In this document: piece after piece, positions 1 through 6,353 of the stretch
Layout: every line of letters starts with the position of its first letter
Position numbering within the stretch: position 1 is the stretch's first letter
Assembly (NCBI GenBank): GCA_035254305.1
Contig: DATFAS010000138.1
Coordinates: 1-6,870 of the forward strand
DNA length: 6,870 bases
Direction of reading: 5' to 3'
Origin: DATFAS01 sp035254305
GTDB lineage: Bacteria > Bacillota > Bacilli > Aneurinibacillales > RAOX-1
Program-made: the position numbers and the translations under genes
The notes under the pieces: generated by a model
What the model saw: only the letters and a program-made list of their open reading frames with translations
What the model was told of the DNA's origin: nothing
Database searches by the model: none

Positions 1-89
1 CAGGTTAAAAATATTGAATTTAGGAATTTGATAGTAACAGGAAGAGGATAGGGGTGCTGGTTTGGGGAGGAAGTAGAAAGGTCGTAGAT

Positions 90-119
90 AAAAATAAAAA
101 GACATCCGTTAGGTATCTT
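90..119 (-). terminator. Intrinsic terminator of the serine tRNA unit
   Basis: Read on the minus strand, an 8-bp stem AAGATACC / GGATGTCTT (one bulged A and one G-U pair) closes a 4-nt TAAC loop. It is followed directly by a TTTTTATTTTT run. It lies about 50 nt beyond the 3' end of the second tRNA, so it ends the tRNA transcript. The stem is short and only moderately stable, but the U-run is convincing. Confidence 0.7.
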
Positions 120-168
120 ATCTAGCATACAATAATTTTAAATGATGAGGATAACTTCTGTTTTTATG

Positions 169-259
169 TGGCGGAGAGTGAGGGATTCGAACCCTCGCAG
201 CAGTTGCCCACTCTAACGGTTTAGCAAACCGTCCCCTTCGGCCCCTTGGGTAACTCTCC
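169..259 (-). tRNA. tRNA-Ser (anticodon GCU)
   Basis: Serine tRNA reading AGC/AGU codons. On the minus strand the acceptor stem GGAGAGT pairs with ACTCTCC, followed by a G discriminator and an encoded CCA (169-171). The anticodon stem ACGGT/ACCGT encloses the loop TTGCTAA with anticodon GCT. A long variable arm (GAGTGGGCAACTGCTGC region) is typical of class II tRNA-Ser, and the T-arm GAGGG-TTCGAAT-CCCTC is intact. Length is 91 nt with CCA. It is the second gene of a two-tRNA transcript, 7 nt after tRNA-Ser(UGA). Confidence 0.97.
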
Positions 260-266
260 ATTGAAA

Positions 267-355
267 TGGCGGAGGAAGTAGGATTCGAACCCACGTGGGC
301 TTGCACCCAAACGGTTTTCAAGACCGCCCCGTTATGACCACTTCGGTATTCCTCC
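267..355 (-). tRNA. tRNA-Ser (anticodon UGA)
   Basis: Serine tRNA reading UCA and other UCN codons. On the minus strand the acceptor stem GGAGGAA pairs with TTCCTCC, followed by a G discriminator and an encoded CCA (267-269). The anticodon stem GCGGT/ACCGT encloses the loop CTTGAAA, giving anticodon TGA. The long variable arm (TTGGGTGCAAGCCCAC region) is the class II mark of tRNA-Ser, and the T-arm carries GGTTCGAATCC. Length is 89 nt. It is the first gene of the unit, starting about 16-17 nt after the predicted transcription start. Confidence 0.97.
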
Positions 356-377
356 AGAAATATTGCTGATAAAATCT

Positions 378-406
378 ATTATATATTTTTATGCACTAAA
401 CTTCAA
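378..406 (-). promoter_or_regulatory. Sigma-A-type promoter of the tRNA-Ser pair
   Basis: On the minus strand a -35 box TTGAAG (401-406) and a perfect -10 box TATAAT (378-383) are separated by exactly 17 bp. The predicted start near 371 is about 16 nt ahead of the first tRNA 5' end, and the terminator of the upstream gene (441-482) lies just before it. The tRNAs therefore look like an independent, strongly expressed unit. This is the best vegetative promoter in the window. Confidence 0.8.
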
Positions 407-440
407 AGGTTATTTTTGACGTTTACTCATTTTTTTTGCA

Positions 441-482
441 AAAGAGGCCCACGCCTGAATATCATCAGGTGAGAGCCTCTTT
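441..482 (-). terminator. Long two-tier hairpin terminator after the stalk-protein gene
   Basis: AAAGAGGC and GCCTCTTT form the 8-bp outer stem. An inner CCTGA/TCAGG stem sits above a 5x5 internal loop. On the minus strand the outer stem runs into TTTT and then GCAAAAAA, so the U-run is short. The hairpin begins about 20 nt after the TAA of the stalk-protein gene and precedes the tRNA promoter, the expected place for a terminator. The short U-run makes efficiency uncertain. Confidence 0.65.
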
Positions 483-502
483 GTCAAAACAAATTCTATA
501 GC

Positions 503-1804
503 TTACTGAGCTGTAGTTGTACTGGTTGGTTGGTTACTAGTTGTATCTGTAGTTGTATTCGTTGTAGTGCTAGTAGTTGTTGCAGGTGCACTAGTATTCG
601 TATCTCCCACAGTTCCTGAAATGGTGCCTACTTCATTAGAAGTGGTGGTATTCGTACTACCTGTTGTGTTAGTAGAAGTAGAAGGAGTTGAAGTTGTTGA
701 ATCTGTTGTAGCAGGTGTTGTCCCTACCACCTCAGTTGTTCCCGTTGTTGTAGATCCTGCACTGGTCCCAGTTGCTGTTGTTCCAGTTTGACTATTATTT
801 TGATCTCCAATTACGATAGCCATTTGTGTTTCTTGTTCCCACAACACTTTTGCATGGAGACTTTGGCCAAGGAAACGAAGTGGGATCAGGGTTCTACCTT
901 GGACTACTTTAGCTGGTACGTCTAGTGTATAAGGTTGGTCATTAACCGTTGCAGATACGCTATCCAGGGTAAGAACGACTTTCGTATCTCCTTTTGTTAC
1001 GGTTACAGTTCTAGTTGCTGGGTCATAGCTAACTTGTGCACCAAGGGATTCTGCAAGGGCACGGAAAGGAAGAAGTGTACGTCCATTCTCGATGACAGGG
1101 GGTACATCCATGTTTGGTTCTTGCCCGTTAACGAGGGCTTGTACACCTACTTTTCCAGATTTGCGGAGAAGCTTACCAAGTTCTTTATAATCTTTTAGGA
1201 TTTCTTCATCCTTTGCTTCTTTTTTAAGTTTCTTTTGAACGAATTCTTTTTCTACTTTGATTGCAGATTCTAGATCTCCTGCCTGATCGTAAAGTACTGT
1301 TAGTGCATCAGCAGCTTGGCTCGCTTGATCTCCATCTAGTTGATCTAGTTGTTTCTGTAATTCGGCTATTTTATCCATTTGGCCTGTTAAGGCAGCTAGA
1401 CGATTCTGAATGGAATCAATTTTTCCTAGCTGAGCTTCAGCTGGAACATCTTGATTTTGGAATTGTTGGAGTTTGGATTCGATTTTATCTAATTTTTTGG
1501 TAAGCTTGTTTACATCCTTCGAATTTACGCTACTCTGATCTTCAGTACCAGAAGTAGTTGTGCTTGTATTTGTATCAGTTGATACGGTTGTGCTTGGATC
1601 TGTTGAGCTTGTAGTTGTAGTTGGTGTACTATTTGTTGCACTTGTTGTGGTATTTGTTGAGGTGCCAGTAGTAGCTCCTGTAGTTGCTGTTGTATTAGTG
1701 TTTGTCGTTGTGCTCGTGGTTGTCGCTTGATCGGCAAAAGCAGCTTGAGAAAAGATCAGGCTTGCTGCAAGTACTCCAAAGGTTGCTTTTTTCCAGTGCA
1801 TCAT
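503..1804 (-). CDS. Secreted stalk-domain protein with Thr-rich arms and a coiled coil
   Basis: 433-residue exported protein of unknown specific role. Domains in order: a signal peptide (KK at 5-6, hydrophobic core, AFA cleavage site before D25); a Thr/Ser/Asn-rich low-complexity arm (about 26-92); a charged, heptad-like helical region likely to form a coiled coil (about 95-218); a stalk domain of the copper amine oxidase N-terminal type (about 223-333), with two copies of its hallmark, GRTLLPFRALAESLGA (241-256) and GRTLIPLRFLGQSL (303-316); and a second Thr-rich arm (about 336-433). No LPXTG signal, SLH repeat or lipobox is seen, so wall attachment, if any, must go through the coiled coil, stalk domain or arms. 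Start: ATG at 1804 is 9 nt from GAGGGG (1814-1819); the next ATG (1801) is further from it. The stalk domain is common in secreted Bacillales proteins and does not imply amine oxidase activity. A structural or envelope role is my inference. Confidence 0.88.
   Translation of the reverse strand: MMHWKKATFGVLAASLIFSQAAFADQATTTSTTTNTNTTATTGATTGTSTNTTTSATNSTPTTTTSSTDPSTTVSTDTNTSTTTSGTEDQSSVNSKDVNKLTKKLDKIESKLQQFQNQDVPAEAQLGKIDSIQNRLAALTGQMDKIAELQKQLDQLDGDQASQAADALTVLYDQAGDLESAIKVEKEFVQKKLKKEAKDEEILKDYKELGKLLRKSGKVGVQALVNGQEPNMDVPPVIENGRTLLPFRALAESLGAQVSYDPATRTVTVTKGDTKVVLTLDSVSATVNDQPYTLDVPAKVVQGRTLIPLRFLGQSLHAKVLWEQETQMAIVIGDQNNSQTGTTATGTSAGSTTTGTTEVVGTTPATTDSTTSTPSTSTNTTGSTNTTTSNEVGTISGTVGDTNTSAPATTTSTTTNTTTDTTSNQPTSTTTAQ
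506..799 (-). repeat. Low-complexity DNA encoding the C-terminal Thr-rich arm
   Basis: Degenerate triplet-like sequence, dominated on the plus strand by GTTGTAGTTGT-type runs, encodes about 98 residues that are mostly Thr, Ser, Gly and Asn. It is a coding low-complexity tract rather than an exact tandem repeat; only short units recur. Tracts like this can change length by slippage or recombination. They also open spurious long frames on the opposite strand. Confidence 0.7.
1529..1729 (-). repeat. Low-complexity DNA encoding the N-terminal Thr-rich arm
   Basis: Degenerate ACA/ACT/ACC-rich coding sequence just after the signal peptide, encoding about 67 residues of Thr, Ser, Asn and Gly. It resembles the C-terminal tract in composition but is not an exact copy of it. 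It probably forms an extended, flexible, perhaps glycosylated spacer. Confidence 0.65.
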
Positions 1805-1839
1805 TTTATAGTTCCCCTCTCATATATAACGTTCTTCAC

Positions 1840-1868
1840 GCTATAAGGATTCGCATAGGAGATGTCTT
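1840..1868 (-). promoter_or_regulatory. Candidate promoter of the stalk-protein gene
   Basis: On the minus strand AAGACA (1863-1868) and TATAGC (1840-1845) are 17 bp apart, each matching 4 of 6 consensus positions. The predicted start would leave a leader of about 28 nt that includes the GAGGGG ribosome binding site. The match is mediocre, so this is a candidate only. A G7 run (1872-1878) lies just upstream of it. Confidence 0.3.
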
Positions 1869-1982
1869 TTTGGGGGGGATGCTAAAATATTGTTGAAATG
1901 AGATAGAATTAATCACAGTTTCCTTCTATATTCGGATAAAATAGAGAGAAAAATATTGAAGAAATGGTAGGTTGGAAATCGG

Positions 1983-2861
1983 ATGGAAAGTATGACAGAA
2001 AAACGGAGTTATTACCCTGAGCATCCAGTACTTGATTCCGCTAAGGATTATTTTTTCCTCATAAGTGGGTCATTTGTTGTTGCCGTTGCATTTAATCTTT
2101 TTTTGAATGCCTTCGATATTGCCTCTGGTGGGGTAAGTGGGATCAGTATTATTCTGAAAGATCTTTTTGGATGGCGGCCAGCTTTTACCCAATGGGGTTT
2201 CAATGCAGGATTGATTCTTTTAGGATTTGCATTCTTAGGTAGACAGTTTGGGGTTAAAACAATCATTGGAACGTTTATTTTACCTCTCTTCGTCATTCTT
2301 ACGGAAAAGTGGCCGACGATTACCTCTGAGCCATTGCTGGCGGCTTTATATGGAGGAGTGGGTGTAGGCCTGGGAATTGGTTTGGTATTTCGGGCCAATG
2401 CCTCAACTGGAGGAACGGATTTGATTGCCCAAATTGTACATAAATATACTGGTATTTCGTTAGGGATCGCCGTTTTATTCATTGATGGATTAGTTGTTTT
2501 GTCAGCAGCCATTGTTTATGGACCAGAGAAAGCTCTTTATGCATTAATTACATTATATGTTACAGGGAAAACAGTCGATATTGTTCAAGTAGGATTGGGT
2601 ATGACAAAAATCGGTTTCATAATTTCGGAGAATCAAGAGGTTATTAAAGAGGCAATCCTGAAAGATTTGGATAGAGGAGTGACGAAGCTGGCGGCATACG
2701 GTGGCTTCACAGATCGAGAGAGGCCTGTTCTCATGTGTGTGGTTCTGCAAAGGGAAATTAACCGACTCAAGCAGCTAGTGAGGGAACGAGATCCCCATGC
2801 ATTCGTTATTGTAGCTGATGCTAATGAGGTGCTTGGAGAAGGATTTAAACGATCGAAATAA
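1983..2861 (+). CDS. YitT-family membrane protein (DUF161 + DUF2179)
   Basis: 292-residue integral membrane protein of the YitT family; no biochemical activity is established for the family as far as I know. An N-terminal cytosolic stretch is followed by about five to six hydrophobic segments (roughly 24-45, 72-86, 92-107, 118-137, 158-178 and 183-200). They contain the family's paired glycine motifs, ASGGVSG (47-53) and STGGTDLIA (141-149). A cytosolic DUF2179 domain (about 209-290) follows, with DRGVTKLAAYGGFT and the conserved ANEVLGEGF end motif (280-288). Length is normal for the family. The start is ambiguous: ATG 1983 has a loose AGGTTGG upstream, while the in-frame ATG 1992 (Met4) has GGATGG five bases away and may be the real one. 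The acetyltransferase gene starts 15 bp after the stop, so the two are probably co-transcribed. The paralogue within the YitT group (YitT, YpjC, YqfU, YvjA and others) cannot be assigned here. Confidence 0.92.
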   Translation: MESMTEKRSYYPEHPVLDSAKDYFFLISGSFVVAVAFNLFLNAFDIASGGVSGISIILKDLFGWRPAFTQWGFNAGLILLGFAFLGRQFGVKTIIGTFILPLFVILTEKWPTITSEPLLAALYGGVGVGLGIGLVFRANASTGGTDLIAQIVHKYTGISLGIAVLFIDGLVVLSAAIVYGPEKALYALITLYVTGKTVDIVQVGLGMTKIGFIISENQEVIKEAILKDLDRGVTKLAAYGGFTDRERPVLMCVVLQREINRLKQLVRERDPHAFVIVADANEVLGEGFKRSK

Positions 2862-2876
2862 GGCGGGGGCAAGAAA

Positions 2877-3638
2877 ATGTGGTACAATTTACAGCTTATC
2901 CAATTACTTGAGGAACTAGCAGCTAACAGCTGGCCTGCCCAAATTCAACAAACGCTTGGTTCGTGGCGTCTAAGGGCTAATCAGGGTGTAACCAAGAGGG
3001 CGAATAGTGTCTATACGTCAGGGCCAATTCCTGGATATAGGGGTTGGATTGAGATGGTGGAGGATTTCTATACAAGACAGGGAATTCCTCCCTGTTTCTG
3101 TGTTACAGAAGCTTCACCACCGGAATTAGATGAGATACTAGAATCTCGAGAGTACAGAAAAATCTTTGAATGCTTCGTTATGATTGCTACGTGTAAAGAG
3201 GTGATGAAGTGTGTTGGTCATGATGAACGATTTACCTGTGAATTTAATGATCATGCGGATAGTCAGTGGATTCAAGATTTTATGAGACTTGAGGGCTTTC
3301 GAGCTGACAGTTATGAGGGATATCGGCAAATATTTTCGGCTATAGGCCCACAAAAGGTATTTGTTCGATTACGCCAGAATGGGGAGTTAATTGGTCTTGG
3401 TACAGCTGTAGTAGAAAGGGGCTGGGCAGGGCTAAGTAATATTATTGTTAGTTCTGAACACAGGGGAAAGGGTGCTGCTACCGCACTTCTTCGATTACTT
3501 ACCGAGTGGGCATACGAGAATGATGCGAGACAAATGTATTTGCAGGTGTTAAAAGAAAACCAACCGGCTATTTCATTGTATGAGAAGCTTGGTTTTGTTC
3601 CTTTTGCTCAATACCATTACCGGATACTAGAAACCTAA
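2877..3638 (+). CDS. GNAT-family N-acetyltransferase, two-lobed (Rv0428c-like layout)
   Basis: 253-residue cytosolic protein expected to move an acetyl group from acetyl-CoA to an amine; the substrate is unknown. The C-terminal GNAT fold (about 155-250) shows beta-strand LGTAVV, the acetyl-CoA motif A with R196-G-K-G-A-A (R-x-x-G-x-G/A type), and motif B ending in the usual A-x-x-L-Y-E-K-L-G-F (Y235 to F240). The N-terminal half is a divergent lobe opening with W19-P-A, then GSWRLR (28-33) and GVTKRANSV (37-45). That 'W..R...G.T.RANSV' pattern recurs in a subgroup of two-lobed acetyltransferases. ATG 2877 lies 15 bp after the YitT-family stop, with a purine-rich AAGGCGGGGG in the gap as ribosome binding site. 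Tight spacing points to one transcript with the upstream gene, but a functional link is not shown. No frameshift or missing GNAT motif is seen. Confidence 0.9.
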   Translation: MWYNLQLIQLLEELAANSWPAQIQQTLGSWRLRANQGVTKRANSVYTSGPIPGYRGWIEMVEDFYTRQGIPPCFCVTEASPPELDEILESREYRKIFECFVMIATCKEVMKCVGHDERFTCEFNDHADSQWIQDFMRLEGFRADSYEGYRQIFSAIGPQKVFVRLRQNGELIGLGTAVVERGWAGLSNIIVSSEHRGKGAATALLRLLTEWAYENDARQMYLQVLKENQPAISLYEKLGFVPFAQYHYRILET

Positions 3639-3771
3639 CTGAATTCAAATTTTACTCACTAAAAGAGGCCCTCGTGGAGAACAAAAAACTTTTGTTTTCA
3701 TATAGTATAGTAGGTGCAATTGGCTTTTGGCCGAAATGTAACCGAATACAAAACGGAAGGGCGATGACTTC

Positions 3772-4017
3772 ATGTTCTGGTTAGTCTGGGCAGTTGTGGG
3801 TGTACTCACATGGTGGGGTATGGGAGCTTGGATGAAGGGCAATGAAGGAGTAGGTGGCTACTGGGCAGCATTGATTGCGAACCTTTTTGGTGCGTGGTTT
3901 GGTGAATGGCTCTTAGGAGATTGGGGAATTGTCTTCTATAACTTCAATGTGGTTGCCGGTTTGCTAGGTGCATTTGTTATTAGTTATCTTTGGAATATTC
4001 TTAAATCCCAGCTATAA
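3772..4017 (+). CDS. Small three-helix membrane protein, GlsB/YeaQ/YmgE type
   Basis: 81-residue, very hydrophobic protein with three predicted membrane segments (about 2-19, 29-49 and 57-76) and glycine-rich helix faces. Size, helix count and the pattern G-x-x-x-x-x-L-I-x-x-L-x-G-A-x-x-G-x-x-L followed by G-x-x-G-A-x-x-x-x-x-L fit the GlsB/YeaQ/YmgE (transglycosylase-associated) family. Those are small stress-linked membrane proteins whose molecular role is unclear. It is unusually rich in Trp (W4, W6, W14, W15, W20 and more). The start at 3772 has GGAAGG (3755-3760) 11 nt upstream, somewhat far. An ATG at 3764 is out of frame and closes at once. It is 133 bp after the acetyltransferase gene with no clear terminator between, so read-through is possible. 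A 13-bp hairpin ends it. Family assignment is from pattern only. Confidence 0.72.
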   Translation: MFWLVWAVVGVLTWWGMGAWMKGNEGVGGYWAALIANLFGAWFGEWLLGDWGIVFYNFNVVAGLLGAFVISYLWNILKSQL

Positions 4018-4043
4018 TTCTATTTGATTATATAGTAGAAGAA

Positions 4044-4074
4044 AAAAGCTGTGTTCCCAGTGAACACAGCTTTT
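4044..4074. terminator. Bidirectional intrinsic terminator between convergent genes
   Basis: A perfect 13-bp inverted repeat AAAAGCTGTGTTC / GAACACAGCTTTT with a 5-nt loop CCAGT. On the plus strand it is followed by TTTTGGTCTTTTATTT and on the minus strand by TTTTTTCTTCT. It stands between the small membrane protein gene (stop at 4017) and tkt (stop at 4081) and can serve both. It is the strongest terminator in the window. Confidence 0.95.
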
Positions 4075-4080
4075 GGTCTT

Positions 4081-6093
4081 TTATTTGGATAGTACGTTAT
4101 CTACTTCTTTAAGAACATTTTCTACAGTAAATCCGTATTCGGACATTACTTTATCACCAGGTGCGGAAGCGCCGAAACCATGAATAGCTACAACAGCTCC
4201 CTGATCACCTACATAGCGGTCCCACCCAAGTGGTGCAGCCATTTCGATACCCACACGGGCTTTGATATCGGAAGGGATGACGGAATCACGATATTCTTTT
4301 GATTGTTTCTCGAATCGTTCCCAGCTTGGCATACTGACTACGCGGGAGGCGATTCCTTTTTCAGTTAATGCTTTATGTGCATCCACAGCTAGGCTTACCT
4401 CAGAACCAGTCGCAAGTAGGATGACTTGTGGTTTCTGACCATTCGCAGGATCGGCCAATACATAGGCGCCTTTCGTCACTCCATCTCGAGCTTTTTCAGC
4501 TGTTCCTTCTAGGGTAGGAAGCTTCTGACGAGTAAGGATCATAGCAACTGGAGTGTCATTGTTTTCAATTGCAAATCGATAAGCTTGGGTCGTTTCGTTA
4601 GCATCTGCAGGGCGCATGACAGTTAGGCCAGGCATTGCACGAAGAGCAGGAAGCTGCTCGATTGGCTCATGTGTAGGACCGTCTTCACCAACCGCAATAC
4701 TGTCATGAGTAAAGACGTAAATTACGGGTTGCTTCATTAAAGCAGCTAGGCGAATAGCTGGGCGTAAGTAATCAGAGAAAACGAAGAAGGTACCACCGTA
4801 AGGACGAACTCCACCATGTAGGGAGAGACCATTCAATGCTGCACCCATAGCAAATTCACGGACACCGAACCAGATATTTCTTCCTGCATAATTTTTCGTT
4901 TCGAAAACATCAAACCCTTTAAGAGTCGTGTTATTGGATGAAGCAAGGTCTGCAGATCCACCGAATAATGTAGGCAGATTCTTAGCAATGGCATTTAATG
5001 CGGCACCGGAAGATTCACGGGTTGCCATCTTAGGCGCATCAGTCTGGTAAACGGGTAGGTCCTTATCCCATCCTTCAGGCAGTTGTCCATTGATTGCTTG
5101 TGATAGCTGTCCCCCAAGCTCAGGGTATGCTTTTTGGTAAGCAGCAAATAATTGGTTCCATTTATCTTCGTTTTTCTTCGCTTCTTCTTTAAACTGAGTA
5201 AATAAATCACGAATTTCCTGTGGAACGAAGAATGGTTCATGTTCCCATCCGTAGGCTTGCTTGGTTGCAATGGTTTCCTCTTTTCCAAGTGGGGAGCCGT
5301 GGGCAGCGGATTTTCCAGCTTTATTCGGGCTACCATAACCGATCACGGTGCGAACCTCGATGATTGTTGGGCGGTTTAGGTCTTTCTTCGCTTCTTCGAT
5401 GGCTTGTCCAATACTACGGATGTCGTTTCCATCTTCTACACGTAGATATTGCCAGCCATAGGATTCGTAGCGTTTAGCAACACTTTCGGTGAAGGCGAAG
5501 GTTAAATCTCCATCAAGAGAAATGCTGTTTGAATCATAAAGGACAACCAGCTTGCCGAGTCCCATATGTCCTGCCATAGATGAAGCTTCTGCTGAAACTC
5601 CTTCCATTAAATCACCATCTCCACAGATGGCGTAGGTATAATGGTCAATGACTTTATACCCGTCTCGATTGTATGTACCTGCCAGATGGGCTTCAGCCAT
5701 AGCCATCCCAACTGCCATAGAGATCCCTTGTCCAAGTGGGCCTGTTGTAGCTTCTACACCAGGAGTATGTCCGAATTCAGGGTGTCCAGGTGTACGGCTA
5801 CCCCATTGACGGAAGTTTTTGAGTTCCTCGAGAGATAGATCATAACCAGTTAGGTGAAGCATGCTGTAAAGTAAAGCAGAACCATGACCTGCAGAAAGGA
5901 TGAATCGATCACGGTTAAACCACTCAGGATTCGCCGGATTATGCAGCATGTGCTTTGTCCAAAGCTCATAGGTCATTGGGGCTGCTCCCATAGGCATTCC
6001 AGGGTGACCAGAATTGGCTTTCTCGACCATATCGATGGATAATGCTCGAATCGAATCGATGGCCAACTGATCTAAATTTGTACTAACAGTCAT
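4081..6093 (-). CDS. tkt: Transketolase
   Basis: 670-residue thiamine diphosphate enzyme of the non-oxidative pentose phosphate pathway. It moves a two-carbon ketol unit between sugar phosphates (xylulose-5-P to ribose-5-P or erythrose-4-P) in the cytosol. It is full length (family about 660-670). N-terminal domain: GHPGMPMGAAP with H30, SAGHGSALLY with H70, H104, and the TPP/Mg motif GDGDLMEG (158-165) continuing to N189; H265 matches the substrate-binding loop His. Central domain: FGVREFAMG with E413, the glutamate that activates the thiamine aminopyrimidine, and the second transketolase signature GEDGPTHEP (469-477) with catalytic H475. The C-terminal domain contains LLATGSEVSLAV. All key residues are present. 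AAGGAGG (6101-6107) sits 7 nt before the ATG, a strong site that fixes the start. It appears monocistronic, with the 4044-4074 hairpin as terminator, and is divergent from the small membrane protein gene at 6354. Confidence 0.99.
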   Translation of the reverse strand: MTVSTNLDQLAIDSIRALSIDMVEKANSGHPGMPMGAAPMTYELWTKHMLHNPANPEWFNRDRFILSAGHGSALLYSMLHLTGYDLSLEELKNFRQWGSRTPGHPEFGHTPGVEATTGPLGQGISMAVGMAMAEAHLAGTYNRDGYKVIDHYTYAICGDGDLMEGVSAEASSMAGHMGLGKLVVLYDSNSISLDGDLTFAFTESVAKRYESYGWQYLRVEDGNDIRSIGQAIEEAKKDLNRPTIIEVRTVIGYGSPNKAGKSAAHGSPLGKEETIATKQAYGWEHEPFFVPQEIRDLFTQFKEEAKKNEDKWNQLFAAYQKAYPELGGQLSQAINGQLPEGWDKDLPVYQTDAPKMATRESSGAALNAIAKNLPTLFGGSADLASSNNTTLKGFDVFETKNYAGRNIWFGVREFAMGAALNGLSLHGGVRPYGGTFFVFSDYLRPAIRLAALMKQPVIYVFTHDSIAVGEDGPTHEPIEQLPALRAMPGLTVMRPADANETTQAYRFAIENNDTPVAMILTRQKLPTLEGTAEKARDGVTKGAYVLADPANGQKPQVILLATGSEVSLAVDAHKALTEKGIASRVVSMPSWERFEKQSKEYRDSVIPSDIKARVGIEMAAPLGWDRYVGDQGAVVAIHGFGASAPGDKVMSEYGFTVENVLKEVDNVLSK

Positions 6094-6353
6094 TTCATTT
6101 CCTCCTTATATATAGGTAAATCCTTCTAGCTTACGCATCGATACACCTATATTACCATAATTGTAAAGTTTCCTGTTAGGATAGGAAAAATTCATTCATT
6201 ATAAATTCTCGTGTGAGGGATAGGTAGTAATGATGGTTTTTGTGTTTAGATTTTATAAATAGATAGGAATTTGTTAAGCGGATGTAGAAGGTAATAGGAG
6301 TACATAATTGATTATTAATCGTTACAAAGTTAATAGATTGAGGGGAAGAGGAC
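6094..6353. promoter_or_regulatory. Divergent intergenic region of tkt and the 104-residue protein gene
   Basis: 260 bp without a gene, AT-rich. Next to tkt it holds the AAGGAGG site (6101-6107, minus). Further up on the minus strand is a possible extended -10 TGG-TAATAT (6149-6157) without a good -35, so the tkt promoter is not firmly placed. A 6-bp inverted repeat TTTCCT-N8-AGGAAA (6169-6188) lies just upstream of that -10 candidate and could be an operator. A TATAAT on the minus strand near 6200 lacks a partner -35. On the right side AGGGGAAG (6341-6348) is the ribosome binding site for the gene at 6354. No convincing plus-strand promoter was found. Confidence 0.4.

Noticed and set aside
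118..321. 67-residue minus-strand open frame
   Set aside because: It runs through both tRNA-Ser genes and their gap; the tRNAs explain this sequence.
567..791. Val-rich 74-residue plus-strand open frame
   Set aside because: It is the opposite-strand shadow of the Thr-rich coding tract: Thr codons read backwards give Val-rich sequence. It has no ribosome binding site.
935..1896. Several plus-strand and one other minus-strand open frames within the stalk-protein gene
   Set aside because: They overlap a gene with a clear signal peptide and stalk domain, have no recognisable domain, and lack ribosome binding sites.
2048..2887. Minus-strand open frames of 154, 65 and 84 residues opposite the YitT-family gene
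   Set aside because: Their translations lack any family features, while the plus frame carries all YitT motifs.
3678..3719. Sigma-A (AGAACA-17-TATAGT) or sigma-B promoter for the 81-residue gene
   Set aside because: The -35 box matches only 3 of 6 positions. The nearest sigma-B-like GTTTTC is not followed by a GGGTAT-type box at the right distance.
3645..3842. 65-residue minus-strand open frame
   Set aside because: It overlaps the start of the plus-strand three-helix protein, is low in domain-like content, and no ribosome binding site was noticed.
4995..5336. 113-residue minus-strand open frame inside tkt
   Set aside because: It is an alternative frame of the transketolase gene with Lys-rich, non-domain sequence; tkt is intact through this region.
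6308..6336. Promoter TTGATT-17-TAATAG for the 104-residue protein gene
   Set aside because: The boxes match poorly, and the predicted start would fall inside the ribosome binding site (6341-6348), leaving almost no leader.
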